Source: Phytophthora quininea (lineage: Eukaryota > Oomycota > Peronosporomycetes > Peronosporales > Peronosporaceae). From it: a DNA stretch of 64,000 nucleotides. Below, piece after piece: positions 41,192 through 53,689 of the stretch. Every line of letters starts with the position of its first letter. Positions within the stretch are counted from its first letter, which is position 1. The stretch is from the NCBI GenBank assembly GCA_011947345.1, contig JAAVTG010000614.1:620001-684000 (forward strand), in the 5' to 3' direction. The translations under genes were made by a program, and so were the position numbers. Under the pieces are notes generated by a model that saw only the letters and a program-made list of their open reading frames with translations, was not told the DNA's origin and ran no database searches.

Positions 41192-44066
41192 CTAAAGGTA
41201 CATGTGCTTGTTCTTGGGCTGTGGCGGCGGGGTCCACGTGACGTCAAATGGACGGAGCTGCTCCCCAAGTGCCAATTGCTCTTCCGTCATACTCTTGTCG
41301 GCTTGAAGCATCTCGGCGAAGTACTGAACTGGAGTCTCCACCACTTCCATCGACGACTTCAACGACTTTTTCTTTTCGTCCTCGTCGTCCTCGTCTTCTT
41401 CATCATCGTCATCTTCGCCGTCTCCAACACTAAAACTCAACATCTCCTCCTCCTCCTCCTCACTCCCCTCCTCATCGGATGCCTCCACTTCTTCCTCCTC
41501 TTCTTGAACAGTCGTTTTAGTCCTTCCCAGCGCCTGCTTGATCCTCTGGAACTCTGTCAAACGCTCAGCCTCAAGTTTCGATGGAGCACGCCGAGGTTTC
41601 ATATAGCGAACGTGCTCGTTCAGGAGTTCAATGACTTGGGCGGCTTCCACAAAGGAAGGGAATTGTAGGTCGAGGCGGCCATTGGTCATCATCACACCGG
41701 GAGGCACCAGTCCGGACACATTCATCTTCAGACCTGCAGCTGCAAGCACTTGCTGCACTTTCTCGATGAGAGCCCCAACAGTGGTGCCGTACGGCACGTT
41801 CATAATGGTGATGCCTGCGCGCTGGTCTGCCGGCGTCGAAAACACAGGACGGTACTCGTGGTAGCCGGCCATCATCACACCGAAGATCTGTAAGGCGCGC
41901 ATCGTCGCCATCCTGCACGTACTCTCGGACTCAAACTCCACCACAGCTTGATAGCGCGTCTTCTTGTCGCTTGCAATGATCTTGCTTTTCTTTTGGCTTT
42001 GTTCAGGTTCTTTGTTGGAGTCGCCTTCACTTTCGGTTCCTTCTTCTTCTTCTTGCCGCTCTTTTTCCATTCTTTCCCTTTTTCCCCTTCTTCTTGCCCT
42101 CCCCTTCCTCCTCTTCTTCCTCCTCTGTGTCGTCCTCCTCCTCTTCGACATGTGAGTCATCGGGGAGACCACTCAACGGGTTAGAGAACAACATGTAGCG
42201 GTTAACACTACCTACATGTGCAAGTGCCTTTCTGAGGTGCTTATCGGTCACACCCAGCGGCAAATTACGGTAGAAGGCGCAATGCGAAGGCTTCCACGCG
42301 CTCTCCAGACGTTCGCGGCCGACATCATTCAGGGGCTCAAGAGCTCCTCGACCGCGCAGCAGCTTGCGGGAATGGCGGAGTTTTACACGGCAGATCGTCA
42401 GCGTCTCAACCGACAGCTGCTGATACACTTCTTCAAACATGGGCATGATGGCGTTCGCATCCCTCTTGCCGAGGGTTTTGCGGACGTCATCCAGGAAGAT
42501 ATCCCCGAACGTCGAGCGGTTCGGTCTCCACGCTAGCTTGTACTTGAGGAAGCGTGTGAAGAAGACGTGGTACTTGCGGTCATCCAGCACAGACACAATG
42601 TTCCAAGCCGTCGTGATCACCTTTTCGTGCTCCTCCGGCGTCAGCTTCTTCGACACCGACTGGTTCGGTTCCACTTCGTCGATGTCATTGATCAGGATGT
42701 GGCCGACGCGCATACGGGACTCTAGCAGTGCGCGAACGATGGCCTCGTTGCGCATTTGGTGGTGCTGCAATGCACTCGTCGCCACGTCCGAATCAAAGTC
42801 CTTGTATGTAGCGTTGTCGCCCGAAAGGAACGGCACTAGCTCCGACAGCAGTTGCTCGTGGTAAGTCTCCGAGAACGCCGTTTGGATGTTGCACACCATT
42901 TCCTGAAAGATTTTGCGGTGCAGTTTGGACGTCTTGACCGACGCCAGCATCGCCACCAGCATCTTGGAGATGGTCTCGTTCGACAGCTCGCGCTTCATGA
43001 ACGCGACAATGGCTTCAGTCTCTGACACGAGCATGCGGAAGTCGATCCGGTCGTTCTCCAAGTTGAACTCTTCCCACTCTGCGTCTACCGGGTCGATCTC
43101 ATCGTCCATCTCGCTCTTCTCCAGCTTTTCCAGGCCAAGCATGTCGGCGTAGTGTGAATACCCTTCCATATCCAGCACCTTCCGGAAGTCCGCCTTGACC
43201 TGCCACAAACTTGTCTTGGAGCTGCGACTGTATCCCGCCACCGGACGCTGCATGAGTTTGAGTGAGTTGAGGCACGCCAAGCGGCAGTAGCAGAAGACAA
43301 TGCTGACGAACTTGGGGTCCGACACCAGGTCCGGGTGCAATCCCATGATTTTAGGCACGACAAAGTCGTCGTCCATTTGTCCCTCCATCACACTATCTCC
43401 CTCTGCGTCCTGCTGCGTCAGGTCCGCTCCTTGTCTGGAATCCATCTCTAACTGCTCGATAACGTCATCTCTTCCCTGCAGGAAGGCCACCATGTAGCCA
43501 AACTCCTTCTTGTGCGAGCCAAACCTCGTCTCTAAGGACCGTAGAAACTGTTTACGGGACAGCCCCGTGACTCGGGGCAGCGTGGCGTACTGAGCAATGC
43601 GCTGAATGACTTTGCCGATTTCCAGCTCCGACATGGAGTGGCGGAGCACGGCCAAGATCTTCTCGGCTTTAATAGCAGCCTCCTCTCTGGTTTCCTCCCG
43701 AATGCCGTCCTCGTAGGGCTGTTCCTTGGCCTCCGACTCGCTGATGGGGAAGCCGATGCGTTGTGCCATGAACTCCACGTCCTTCTCCGGTTCCTCTTGG
43801 TCCTGATAAGACGTCAAGAGCTGCAGCGGCTGAGCGTCCGTCTTGATTTCACTATGGCTGTTGGCCGAACCGTTAAAGCCATTGGAGTGGCCATTATGGA
43901 GGTGCGGAACAGAAGGCTCTTGGTGGTCGGCAGTCTGCGGGGATAACGAGCCGCCCAGCGGCGTCTTCAGAGGGTCCACAGCATCGGTGAAGGCTCGAGG
44001 CAGCAGACGCACACGCTGCGGCTTGCGGCACAGTCGCAGCAGCGCCAGGCGAGACGGACGCAGCAT
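41192..44066 (-). CDS. Large mitochondrial protein with RRM-like motifs and acidic tail
   Basis: About 955 residues. The N-terminus MLRPSRLALLRLCRKPQRVR is a strong mitochondrial targeting sequence. A long helical region follows (MVAMLASVKTSKLHRKIFQE; KVITTAWNIVSVLDDRKYHVFF). An RRM-like segment comes next (HCAFYRNLPLGVTDKHLRKAL, GSVNRYMLFSNP), interrupted by a Glu/Lys low-complexity insert, then ATMRALQIFGVMMAGY and a C-terminal acidic stretch. A one-base shift in the A/G-rich insert near 42090 divides two long frames that clearly belong together. I do not recognise a named family; RNA metabolism in mitochondria is an inference. Confidence 0.65.
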
Positions 44067-44293
44067 GGCAAGTGAAGAGCTCCGTTGACCAGTGACGGAA
44101 ATGCTGTGGCTTGGAAAGGTGAGGTTTTACTTGTCACTTTAGGTGGTATCAGTAACGGCACACGGATACCAATGTATCTACACTAACTATGATGGCAGAG
44201 ATGAATACAAGAATTAGATGTCGTGAAATAAATAATTACGTTTTAGCCAATGAATGCAAGTCCTCGTGCAGTTTCTTCAAGCGTCGTGTGACG

Positions 44294-46929
44294 ATGGCGG
44301 ACGAGAGCAAGAGCAACAAGCTCAACCGCGAGCTGCTGCGCTGGATCCAGAGCTTGGACTTGGCCTACTCCATCAAGAACGTCAAGCGGTGCGTCATGCA
44401 GTCAAGATAATAGAAAAGACGCGGATGGAAAGCTAACAATCATCAACTGGTAGAGACTTTGCCAACGGCTTCTTGGTGGCCGAGATCCTGTCGCGGTACT
44501 ATGAGAAGGACATCAGCATGCACTCGTACGACAACGGCATTGGCATGAAGGTGCGCAGAGACAATTGGGACCAATTACTGAAGCTCTTCGCGCGCTTTGC
44601 GGACCTGGACCCGCTCTCCAACAAGAACGACGTCGACGCCATCATCCATTGCCAGAACGGAGCCGCCGTCGGTTTCCTCACCAAACTCTACCAGTGTCTC
44701 ACGAAGAGGACCATCCAGCCTACAGCAGTGTCAGAGCCCCAAGTGGCCCCCGCCAGCGTCGCCAAAGGCCTGGACGCGTTGGAGGAGATCCCCGTACGCC
44801 AAGACCACCAACTCGACCTTCATCCGAGAGAAGATGCGCGAGCCTGAGCTCGCGGAGACTCGGGACCAAAACCAGCTCAATCGCAAGGTACGTGACATCC
44901 ACTCGCAGCACGAGGAGACACAGCAGATGGAGCGCTTGATGACGGACACGCCGGACCGCTATCCGGCCATCCGCAGCGCCAGTAAGGCTACCGTTCTGCG
45001 CGGAGCCACTAAACCTGTGCGCAACGACGACAACAACCCAGTGTTGGTGACGCAGCAGATTGTTCGTGAAGTGCAGATCAAGACGATCAACCAAAAGGGG
45101 CTGGAAAAGCTCCGAGCTACACGAGAAGCCAAGGAGAACGAATCTTTGGGGTTTTCAGGACACAGCGGACTCTTAGGAGAGGGCCGTGGTGGAGCCGCTT
45201 CTTTTGATACGCGTGGACTGAATGGCAGTGGAAGTAGCAATCCGGAGCTTGTGCAACGACGCAGACCCATGGATTTACTGAACGAGGCGGCGGCTCGAAA
45301 GTTGGCCGCCTTGGAACTTGCATTGAAGCCCCAAGGAGCCAAGGAGAAATTTGAAACATTTATCAACAACGTGTACGAGGGTCATGTTTTTGCAGACAAT
45401 GAAGCTGTCGAAGTGATCGGAAGTATTAGTGAAGAAGGTGATCTGCTCGCGTCGGCCTTCTTGGACTTCCCACGAGACTTTTGGAAGTTCGTCGGTCTCC
45501 TGTATCCTCTAATAGCCGAGCACGAAGAGGACCACGTTTTGTTTCGGGTGACGGTGGATCTGCTTTTAGTCGTGGGTCAGCAGTGTGTTCGACGGGATGG
45601 CACTGCAGCTTCGCTGTTCATGCCAGAGTATCTCTTACCCAAGTTCACGACAATCCTGAGTCGGTATGCTAGCAAGCGGGCTCCGTTATTGAGGATACTT
45701 TACGCCTTCCTGTCGGACACAGTGTTAGCACATATCCAAGCGATCAAGCAGCTACGCGAGGCACTAGCCGAGGACATCCCGCTGTTCATTCAGACGCTGA
45801 CAATTCTGATTGGCATGGAGAAGGAGCTGGACGACACGTTGATCGATCTCTATCACTACTATTGCTGCATCGGTCTGGAGACTCCTGCGAGAAATTACGC
45901 GCTGCTTGTTTGGCGATGCTGGTTCCTTTCCTGAATTACGACGTGAACCTCGTGATAGATCTACTGCCGCGACTAACGCAGTTATCATCGAGACATGCGT
46001 GGTGGGAGGTCAAGACCCAGCTTTTAATTGTAGCATCAGCCTTCCTTCGAGTTGTGCCGACCCAACGCATGTCAATCGAGGAAGAAGACGCTGCTCCTGT
46101 TCCAGAGGAGCCAACTCGAGACTTCACAGAGCAGATTGAGTTGTGTCTGACAATCATCGAGCGCGAGTTTCACCCCGGAGCCTGCTTGAATCTACGGCGC
46201 GTGGGGCTCGCCTACCTTGCCAAGAATCTTGAGCAGTATCAAGAGCTTGTGCCGCTCTACGTCGACGTGTTATTCAGCCTACCTGCAGCTGTGCTCCGCA
46301 CAACTCTGCATACTCCTGACATGGACATCCCAGCGTTTGAAGAGGATGAGGATATTGGTGGAAGCTCGCCACGCAGTGCTATTGAACATCAGCTACCTAT
46401 CCGCGGGGCTTCTGGGGCCGTCTACGAGCTACTCCCATTAGTTTCTAATTGGGATTCGGCGGCGATCGCCAAGCAAATTTTCTACGAGTACAAGGGCCAG
46501 AGCTCAGCTCACCCGGAAGCACTTGCGGTAATGCAAAAGTGTTTTGACCAGTTGCTTCGAGCCGGCCAACAAGTCAACGTTCGCATGATGTACGATCAAA
46601 TGAAAGGCTTCGTTGTGTTAGGCCTCGTCGACATTGCCTCCTGTGAATGCAGTGCCGGCATTATCAAGACTGCACTCAGCGCAGTCGACGGCACCGAGAC
46701 CGACTTGTTCCAGCACGTCGCGCTGGTGGAAACGCTGCAGACGCTCATAACGAGAAACGTCGAGGATATTCGACAGCAGACAGTGGTGAAGCTACTGCAC
46801 GACGCTCACTGCATGAGTCCCGCGTGGGCTGAGCGAGTCCTTCGCTGCGTCAGTAGTCTGCGTTCAAAATGCGATCCAGAGACGTTCAAGGCTTCGCTCT
46901 TCTCCATCGCGTTTGAGATCGACAACTAA
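44294..46929 (+). CDS. CH-domain (CLAMP/SPATA4-SPEF1 type) protein with long helical repeats
   Basis: A short first exon (44294-44398) encodes LNRELLRWIQSLDLAYSIKN. After a 55-nt intron (44399-44453) comes DFANGFLVAEILSRYY, MKVRRDNWDQLLKLF and AVGFLTKLYQ, the divergent calponin-homology domain of flagellar proteins SPATA4/SPEF1. After a charged linker the remaining 550 residues are alpha-helical repeats of ARM/HEAT type. One-base shifts occur near 44790 and 45890. The family is found in ciliated and flagellated eukaryotes, which suits zoospores. The start is 227 bp from the divergent gene on the other strand. About 860 residues. Confidence 0.75.
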
Positions 46930-47046
46930 ACGCAACCAAATGTAATGCATTTACAACCAAGATGATCTGTCCGTTCACTTACTACATTCCTAAACGCGAG
47001 GCACAAAGCAATCCTCCCTCCTCCTTCACGACTGTCGTGCTGAATT

Positions 47047-47978
47047 CTAGTTGACCGTCACTGCTGCCGCGCTGTACGAGCAGATGGGCGCCTTGACGCC
47101 AATCCCCACTTTGATCGGAGTCGCTCCTCCGTTGAAGCGTGTGCAGACCGCATAGTTGGCAGCCGAGGTGGTGATCTTGGCCTTGGAAATCGTGGCCACG
47201 TCGTTGTAGTTTTGGTTCACACGCACCAACTCAGCCAGCGGGTTCACGCTCACGACGCCGTCCACGATGATGCCCGCTTGACCGGCCCGCAAGTGCCGCA
47301 CGACTCAAAGAGTCTGCCGGAGTTTTGCATGTAAAAGTTGTCGCTCACGACGACTGTGCCCGACGCCTGGCCGTAGATAACTCGGTGCGCCACGTTCCTC
47401 GCACCACCACCGGTGACCGTCGTGATGCCCGTGCCCGAGTTGACCACAAGCGCGCCTTGAACGCACCCCGTGAACCAAACATTCACCAGCGCGCAGTTGT
47501 GCGTCTCGCAGAATACACCGCCACCGCCGGAGATAATGACGTTGCGGAGCGTGCCGCCGGCCTGAATGACGAACACGGCGTTCTTCCTGGACAGAATGGC
47601 GCCCGACGCGTACTGGACGTTGCTGCGCCTGAACGTTTTCATGCCGCCGTTGAACGGAGTCTCCGGGGTCACCAATCTCGCGGCTGTCAACGGCACCGTC
47701 CCCTTCGACGTCGGCCATGTGATCGCCGCTCTCTCCTCGGAAGCACCGCCCGAGCCGTACGTCACCTCGCCGGGGCTGTAGTCCTGCTTCCATAGGGTGG
47801 TGTCCACGGTTGTGTCCACCGCCGCCCACAGCTCTCGGGCCGGCGACATGCCGATCGGTGACGCTGGCAAGGGATCAACAGTGTATGAGCTGGCTTGGCG
47901 GTGAGTCTAGGGACAGCACGGTTCCTTACCATTCGCGACGAGTACGCAGCTCGCGAGCAGCAGCGTTACCAGCCTCAT
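47047..47978 (-). CDS. Secreted PL3-like pectate lyase homologue with altered active site
   Basis: Exon 1 encodes a signal peptide (MRLVTLLLASCVLVAN). A 66-nt intron at 47864-47929 follows. The beta-helix shows PL3 landmarks: GGTLRNVIISGGGGVFCE, CALVNVWFTGCV, TTVTGGGARNVAHRVIY, FYMQNSGRLFESCGTCG and LVRVNQNYND. Against typical PL3 enzymes the acidic pair after NVWW (EDA) is replaced by QGA, and the DDK/ADDK segment by AHR, so calcium and substrate-lysine positions look lost. A one-base shift near 47285 separates the last 80 residues. It may be a binding protein or a divergent lyase. Confidence 0.78.
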
Positions 47979-48677
47979 CGTTCCTGCAAATAGTCAAAGC
48001 GTTTCTGCCTGGCTTCTTCCCCGCCGCTCCCCGTGCATGCACTGTACATGATGGCACCAAGTGGCGCAAAAGATGGCTCGCGCAAATCGACGAGCTGTGC
48101 TGCGCCGCAGAGAAAGGGCCTGACAGAGAGCTCTGCTTGTCGAGCCAAGGCGTTTGCGAAGTGATGTTTGCCGGCCTTTCATCTCGAGATCGGCAGCGGG
48201 TCACAGCTGTGAATGGGGTGGAATCGCTGAAATGCCTTGGCGGAAGTAATCTTGGCAAGGAGCGGCGATGATGGCTGCGTTGCGGTAATTCTCCTCGTCC
48301 TGCATGGTGCAGGCTGCATCTCGGCTGAGGCTCCATCGCCTTTACCTTGCAGAGCAACAGAATCTGCAGACCTTATTGTTTGTCAAGCGAGCCCTTCCCG
48401 TTAATTGTGTCGACAGAACACGTTGAGCCATTCCCGGCGGTGGAGTCCATGTGACCATGTTCAACATCGTCGATGTCTGTCGAAGAGGTCTCTACATCGG
48501 TTCCTTTCCATTAGTCTGACGGATTCCCCACCGAGGTGGCGTGAGTGTGGAGGTGACACAGCAAACTTTGTAGTCGACTCACTTGATTGCGTGTTTTGTC
48601 ATGGTTGCATTTCGGACCAAATCGGATCAAAATGGTCTATTTTTTCAAACCGACCCTATCCACTCAAGTTTGGCGTC

Positions 48678-50005
48678 ATGGCCAGACATCTCAAGGCGCT
48701 TCGAGGCGCTGGCGGTCGCCGTGGAGCTGTCACCAATTGGGAGAAGGCGAACGGGGCTCGTCGTCCCCCTCAACACCCGAAAAAGCAGCTCCGAGGCGAC
48801 AGGAGTCGCGATGGAAGCTTCAAAAAGTGCCTAGAGCTAGACAAGTGCGACGGAAACGCCACCGCCAGCCAAAAAGCTCCATCGCTGACAACATCAGTGC
48901 CGATACTGATGGTAGTGAAGATTTGAGTCGAGAGAAGGCTCTGGATGCTGAGTTGAAGGCGTTTGCAGAGTTGGTGGCATTGTCTCCACGGGAGCGGAAA
49001 CTCAGGGGCCAAGTCTTTCAAGACGTACGAGACCTCATCTCGTCCGCCTTTCAGGATGCAACGGTGCAGCTTTACGGGTCATCGAGTACCGGATTGGACA
49101 CGTTTCGTAGTGATTTGGACATTACGGTGGGGAATATTACGCTCCCTACGTCGCAGAGACTTCAGATTCCAGTGATTGACGACGAAGATGAAGTTCCTGA
49201 CCAACAGGAGGAAACGCAGGCAGATACTGCCGAAGCAGAAGAGGTGGAGACGTCGTTCTCGCTGAACTTGGCACTGCCTGTGGGGACTGCTGTCTCCCAG
49301 GAGAACGCCGACATCACTCGTCGGGTGCTGGCTACGCCCAAGTCGCACTGGAATCCGGCGCTGCGACGACGGAAAATCCGAACGTTGAGGGCGCTGCAGT
49401 TGGTTTTGAAGTCCCAGCGCCCGCATTTCCAGGTAAAGTGTCTGCACAAGGCAAAGACGCCTATCCTCATGGTACTGGACACAAAAATAAGCTGTCTATC
49501 GACGTTGGTGTGAATCGAGAGGTGTTTGAGGCGAGTGAGCACGGCCAATCGACAGCTCTGGTTTTGAGACTTCAAAAGACGCTAGGAGCGCCATTCACGA
49601 CGATGGTGATGTTCTTGAAAGAGTTCCTGCATCAGTTCGACATCGATAAGCCCTTTACCGGCGGGCTCGGCAGTTTCCGACTGTATGTGATGATCGCTTT
49701 TGTGTTCCAACGCTGCTCGAAGCACAAGGGAAAGCAGGAGCCTGTATCAATATTGCTGTTAAGTTCTTTGAGCTCTTCGGGAACAAAAAGACGCCGAATT
49801 TCTTGACTGAAGACACGCAGCTCCCCTTCCGTTTGAAAGTGGAAACTGCATGGACTTTGGTGGCGTGTTCCGCATCACCGACTGTGTCGAGACCTTCGCG
49901 ATGGCGTTTGATATTTTGAATTCGTCGTGGAATCTGGGGTCCATTATTTTTGAAGAACGTCTGCAGCAAGATCGCAAAAAGTCCCTAAAGGAGGTTCAGC
50001 AATGA
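48678..50005 (+). CDS. Non-canonical poly(A) polymerase, TRF4/PAPD5-like
   Basis: The nucleotidyltransferase core has VQLYGSSSTGLDTFRSDLDI, which holds the GSS motif and two catalytic Asp, then PILMVLDTK and a third acidic position in the next strand (SIDVGVN in the shifted frame). The helical part follows with LRLQKTLGAPFTTMVMFLK, FTGGLGSFRLYVMIAFV (the TRF4-type PAP-associated domain) and a C-terminal NLGSIIFEERL. Frame shifts near 48800, 49485 and 49770-49850 split the protein. TRF4 enzymes add short A-tails for nuclear RNA surveillance. The ATG at 48678 is a best guess. The stop lies 36 bp from that of convergent ADAT1. Confidence 0.78.
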
Positions 50006-50041
50006 ATAAGCAACAGCTGGAGGAGGGTTAATGTATTCGTA

Positions 50042-51384
50042 TTAGAGTTTGAACTGCTTGAACATGGCTGGAACTCCTACCCAGTCGTTAAACGCTGTAA
50101 AGAATTGTTTCCGACGATCATCCGCAGCCAAAGAAGAGGTTGTATCTGATGAGCGAAGGGGAATAGTTCGCTTCAGTTGCAAATACTCGAACTCCTTGGC
50201 AGTAGTCGTCACAGTATATTGGGCAAGAACGTGGTGGAATGCACGGAAGAATTGTATCTTGGCCACCCGAGAAGCTACTCTTTCCATGGTGCGGCGATCC
50301 ATTTTCGAGGCCTTTTGGCGCCTTGCTTGAAGCCCGTAGCAGCCACTAGGCATTCACACTCGAAGTTGCTGAAGAATTTTGCCAAAACGTTTGAATCCAG
50401 CGACTCACGAGTCCTTGCCATGTTCCAGTGCGATTCTTGGCAAGTGTAGTCCAACGCCAAGCTGGAAGAAACAGCTTCAGGAGTTCGTCGACGGCTGAAT
50501 TGCGGAGTATCGGTAATAACACAAGTTTCACAGGTTGGCGAGCTTGACGCCACCGCACCACGCTCTGTCAATCGCGTCGACACAGCTCGTCGGAGTGCCT
50601 CCTCTTGCTTAACCACCGATAACGCCTGGTGATCTTCGCTGACGACGATTGAGCTCAACATGATCGGCTCGAACCATTGCAGTAGCAATAACCCCTGTAG
50701 TCCTAGCGCATTCCACTTTGCCAATTTGTCAGAGCAGCTCATAGACAGCGTCTGCTTGTCCACTGGGAGATCCGATCTGCCGGGCTTCACGCGCGTAATG
50801 CCAACAACTTGAGCGAATCGTTTATCCGGCGGTGCTTCCTCAACGTCCCCAGTCCTTTTAGACTTGGCACCAGTCAGTCGCAGTGCACTACGTTCAGGTT
50901 CGTCCCCATTCTCCATCTCACGCGATGTCCGTTGCTGTACCAACTTGTCCACGACATCGTCACGTAGTTCGTAGATTGCTGCATCACCACAAGGAGTTTC
51001 CGTGATGAAGAGATGTAGCGAATACTGCGCTTTCAAAACTAGTCGACGGGTGTCTGGATGCCTCTCAAAGAGCGACTTTTGCTTGAAACCTTCCTCGCCT
51101 TCTTGCAATTGCCAAGCCAAAGCTTCCGCGTAGAGATAACGGAGCAGTGACCGTCGAGCGAGAACTTCAGCGTGGCAGTCGTTCACCACAAGCCCGTCCG
51201 GATTCAGGTCGCGCCGGCCGAGACACTTGTTGCCAGTGGCTGCCGACAGCACCCGAAACGCGTCGTCGCTCCCTTCACAACGAGATTGCAAGACGATGGC
51301 AGCTAGCACAGTCCACTCGGCTTTAGGAATCTTCTTCTGACACACTGAGGAGCGCTCGAACCAACTCAACGCAGTCCGCGCCAC
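50042..51384 (-). CDS. ADAT1: tRNA-specific adenosine deaminase ADAT1
   Basis: The zinc site is present: NDCHAEVLARRSLLRYLY gives the His and catalytic Glu, and TETPCGDAAIY plus SMSCSDKLAKWNALGLQG give the two Cys motifs diagnostic of ADAT1/ADAR deaminases. C-terminal NALGLQGLLL and the extended tail match ADAT1, which converts A37 to inosine in tRNA-Ala. A one-base shift in an A-run near 50310 separates the last 85 residues (RVAKIQFFRAFHHVL). About 445 residues, the usual length. Start at MARTALSWFERSS. Confidence 0.9.
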
Positions 51385-51494
51385 GCTGACGCGACGGATG
51401 GCTCCGACATCGTTTTGCGGTGTCTTTTATTGACTGCTACACAGACGCAGCATGTTCACCAGCTTCCAGCGGCATCGAACTGCTGCTCTCTAGT

Positions 51495-52236
51495 CTATGA
51501 GGTTGCATTGTCCGTCTTCTTGGCCTCTTTCTCAGCGTCGCTTCTCGTCTCCAGGAACAGCAGAGGCGCCATGCCTAACACGCAGCCGATCGTGACGCCG
51601 ACAGAGCTGCCCAAGACTTTAGCCCACCGCACTTGCTTCAGTAGCATCTACAGCAGCAACGACTAGAGTCAGTGATTGCAGAGCATTGCCGTCATGTGAT
51701 TGCAGCGTTTACCTGCTCGCTAGTGAGCGTTGCAACGGGCAGACCGAGTCTCGCGCAAAAATCCTCGACGACATTGCCCAGCCCCAGGCCGGCGATGTCC
51801 GAGATAGTGTTGCCGATGCCCGCCGCCGCCATGGACGACAGCCCGAACGACACACCGAGCGTCAGGTCGATGTAGTCGCCGGCGAGGATCATGATGAAGT
51901 TGTCCACGAAGCCGAAGCCCACGAAGGGCAGACCCACCTGCAGCGCCACCATCTTGAGCTCCTGCGAGGTGGGCACTGCGACGGCAGTTGTAGCTCCAGC
52001 TGCATCTTTTCCAGGGTTTGCTTGGTCTGACGCAGAGAGTTCAGTGCTCGCGACAAATTGCGGCTCGTGGACGGCGACAGCAGCGCACTCAGGTGTCGTG
52101 CAGCGTCTGGGTCTGCTTTCAGCGCTGTTTCGAGGTCCCGGAGCAGCGCTGTGTTGTCGGTGCTATGAGAGGCCTTGGAGTGATACAAACCGAGTCGGTG
52201 GAAGGACCCGCGACGGCGAGCGAGGCGGCTGAGCAT
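51495..52236 (-). CDS. TMEM65: TMEM65-like mitochondrial inner-membrane protein
   Basis: An Arg-rich presequence (MLSRLARRRGSFHRLGLYH) and a helical segment precede the conserved membrane domain: VGLPFVGFGFVDNFIMILAGD, GVSFGLSSMAAAGIGNTISD and AGLGLGNVVEDFCARLGL. A GT...AG intron between about 51652 and 51715 follows SEQ. The last exon adds VGVTIGCVLGMAPLLFLE with a Lys-rich end. The match to animal TMEM65, a mitochondrial inner-membrane protein tied to sodium/calcium handling, covers the whole domain. A one-base shift near 51990 lies in the linker before it. Confidence 0.85.
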
Positions 52237-53689
52237 CGTGCGGCGGCAAAGTGCAGGTCGAAGCAGAATTAATCGATTGACAAAACACGGTACTTTCTAC
52301 AATAATCCCTCGTTTTGACAATTGTCATTTACGCACGTTTTGACGATGGTCCGTTTCAATTTTTCACCTGGTTGTCGAGTTTGACACCTCAAAGCAAACC
52401 GTCGAGGTCACCGTCGAAGTCACGACATAGCCCACTACTGTGTGTGGCAAGTTCTATGTTGAGATTTTGAACGAAACTTATACGACGTGTATTGTGCTGC
52501 TACTGTTGTCGCCGTACTTGAAATCACCATCACATGCCTCACGTTCGCAACCACCATTGGCGGAGAAGACCAATTATTCGATTGCTTTCACGCTGCGTTT
52601 TCCTTATTCACAGATTGTTGTGAAATGTAGCTCGTGACCTGTGCAGTTGCTTGCTTCACCACAAGTAATTGAAATTTGAAAATCAAGCAAATATCCGGAA
52701 AAGCCGTGTTTCCCGCCCTCAAAGTCCTCATCCAGTGCGTAGCACATTCCTCTTCATCGCGGTTATGCTCGTGCTCTTCACCACACAGGCGGTGGCGGCG
52801 ATCGGCTGTGAGCGTCTTCAGCACTGCTATAACGCTAACTTTGGACTTACTTTTACAACTACAACTTCTCCTTGAATAAGCATTTTCGGTCCCAGTTGTG
52901 TAACAGCCTTTTGTCGAAAGTACAGCCAGTTGTTTGTGGGTGGGTTCGGTCTGCTCTCCCTAGGGTTGCTAGCTCAAGTACAAGCTACTATGTATTGCGC
53001 TGAATATTGGTGAACTGCACTTCAGTGACAAGATGCCATCCATGACACTCAAATGATAAGCATCGCAAAACAAGAGAGACAAGAACTTTCTCAACAACTC
53101 GTCGAGAAACTCAGTGAGCTGGCAGGGTTAGAATGGCCTTAAAATGTGACGACCGAAGCCTATAGTGTTGTGAATAACATTTGGGGCGGTGAAAACCTTT
53201 CGTAAAAAATCACATGTATTGATCTGTGTTGCAAAAGACATAATTTGATTACAGGTGTTGTGTGTGAATGTACAATCTCGGATCGCGAACCATGAAGCTG
53301 AAAGATGACGTGATGTTGAAGTGAAGTGATCTTGAGCAGCGTCAGGTTTGCCATTCCGCTTCACCGCTGCCATTTCGAAGCTTGCTGGGAAGCGCGCAAT
53401 AGATAAACAGGCCCAAACACCGCCGCATTGACCCCGCATGTTGCTTTTGCAGCCTGTTCATCCGTAGCAGTTATCACCAGAGCAATTGCAGCAACAACCG
53501 CAGCAACTTCTGCAAGATTGACCGGTGCATTAAGCCCTGTGTGGACGTGTAGGACAACGGATCCGAAGCGATCGTGACGAGCACTTACAACGAGGTCCTC
53601 GACAGCCAGATATCTCCGTGCAGCGTCGACATGCTCGATAAGATGCTGATGACAAGTAGGATGAGGACGCAGGCTGGCACGCCTGCATC
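52237..53689. other. No gene recognised
   Basis: AT-richer intergenic region. Short ORFs only; one on the minus strand at 53585-53782 holds a hydrophobic segment but lacks other support. Confidence 0.5.

Noticed and set aside
41400..42160. Repeated CTT/CTC tracts that look like a microsatellite or origin
   Set aside because: They encode Glu/Asp/Lys-rich low-complexity segments of the minus-strand mitochondrial protein.
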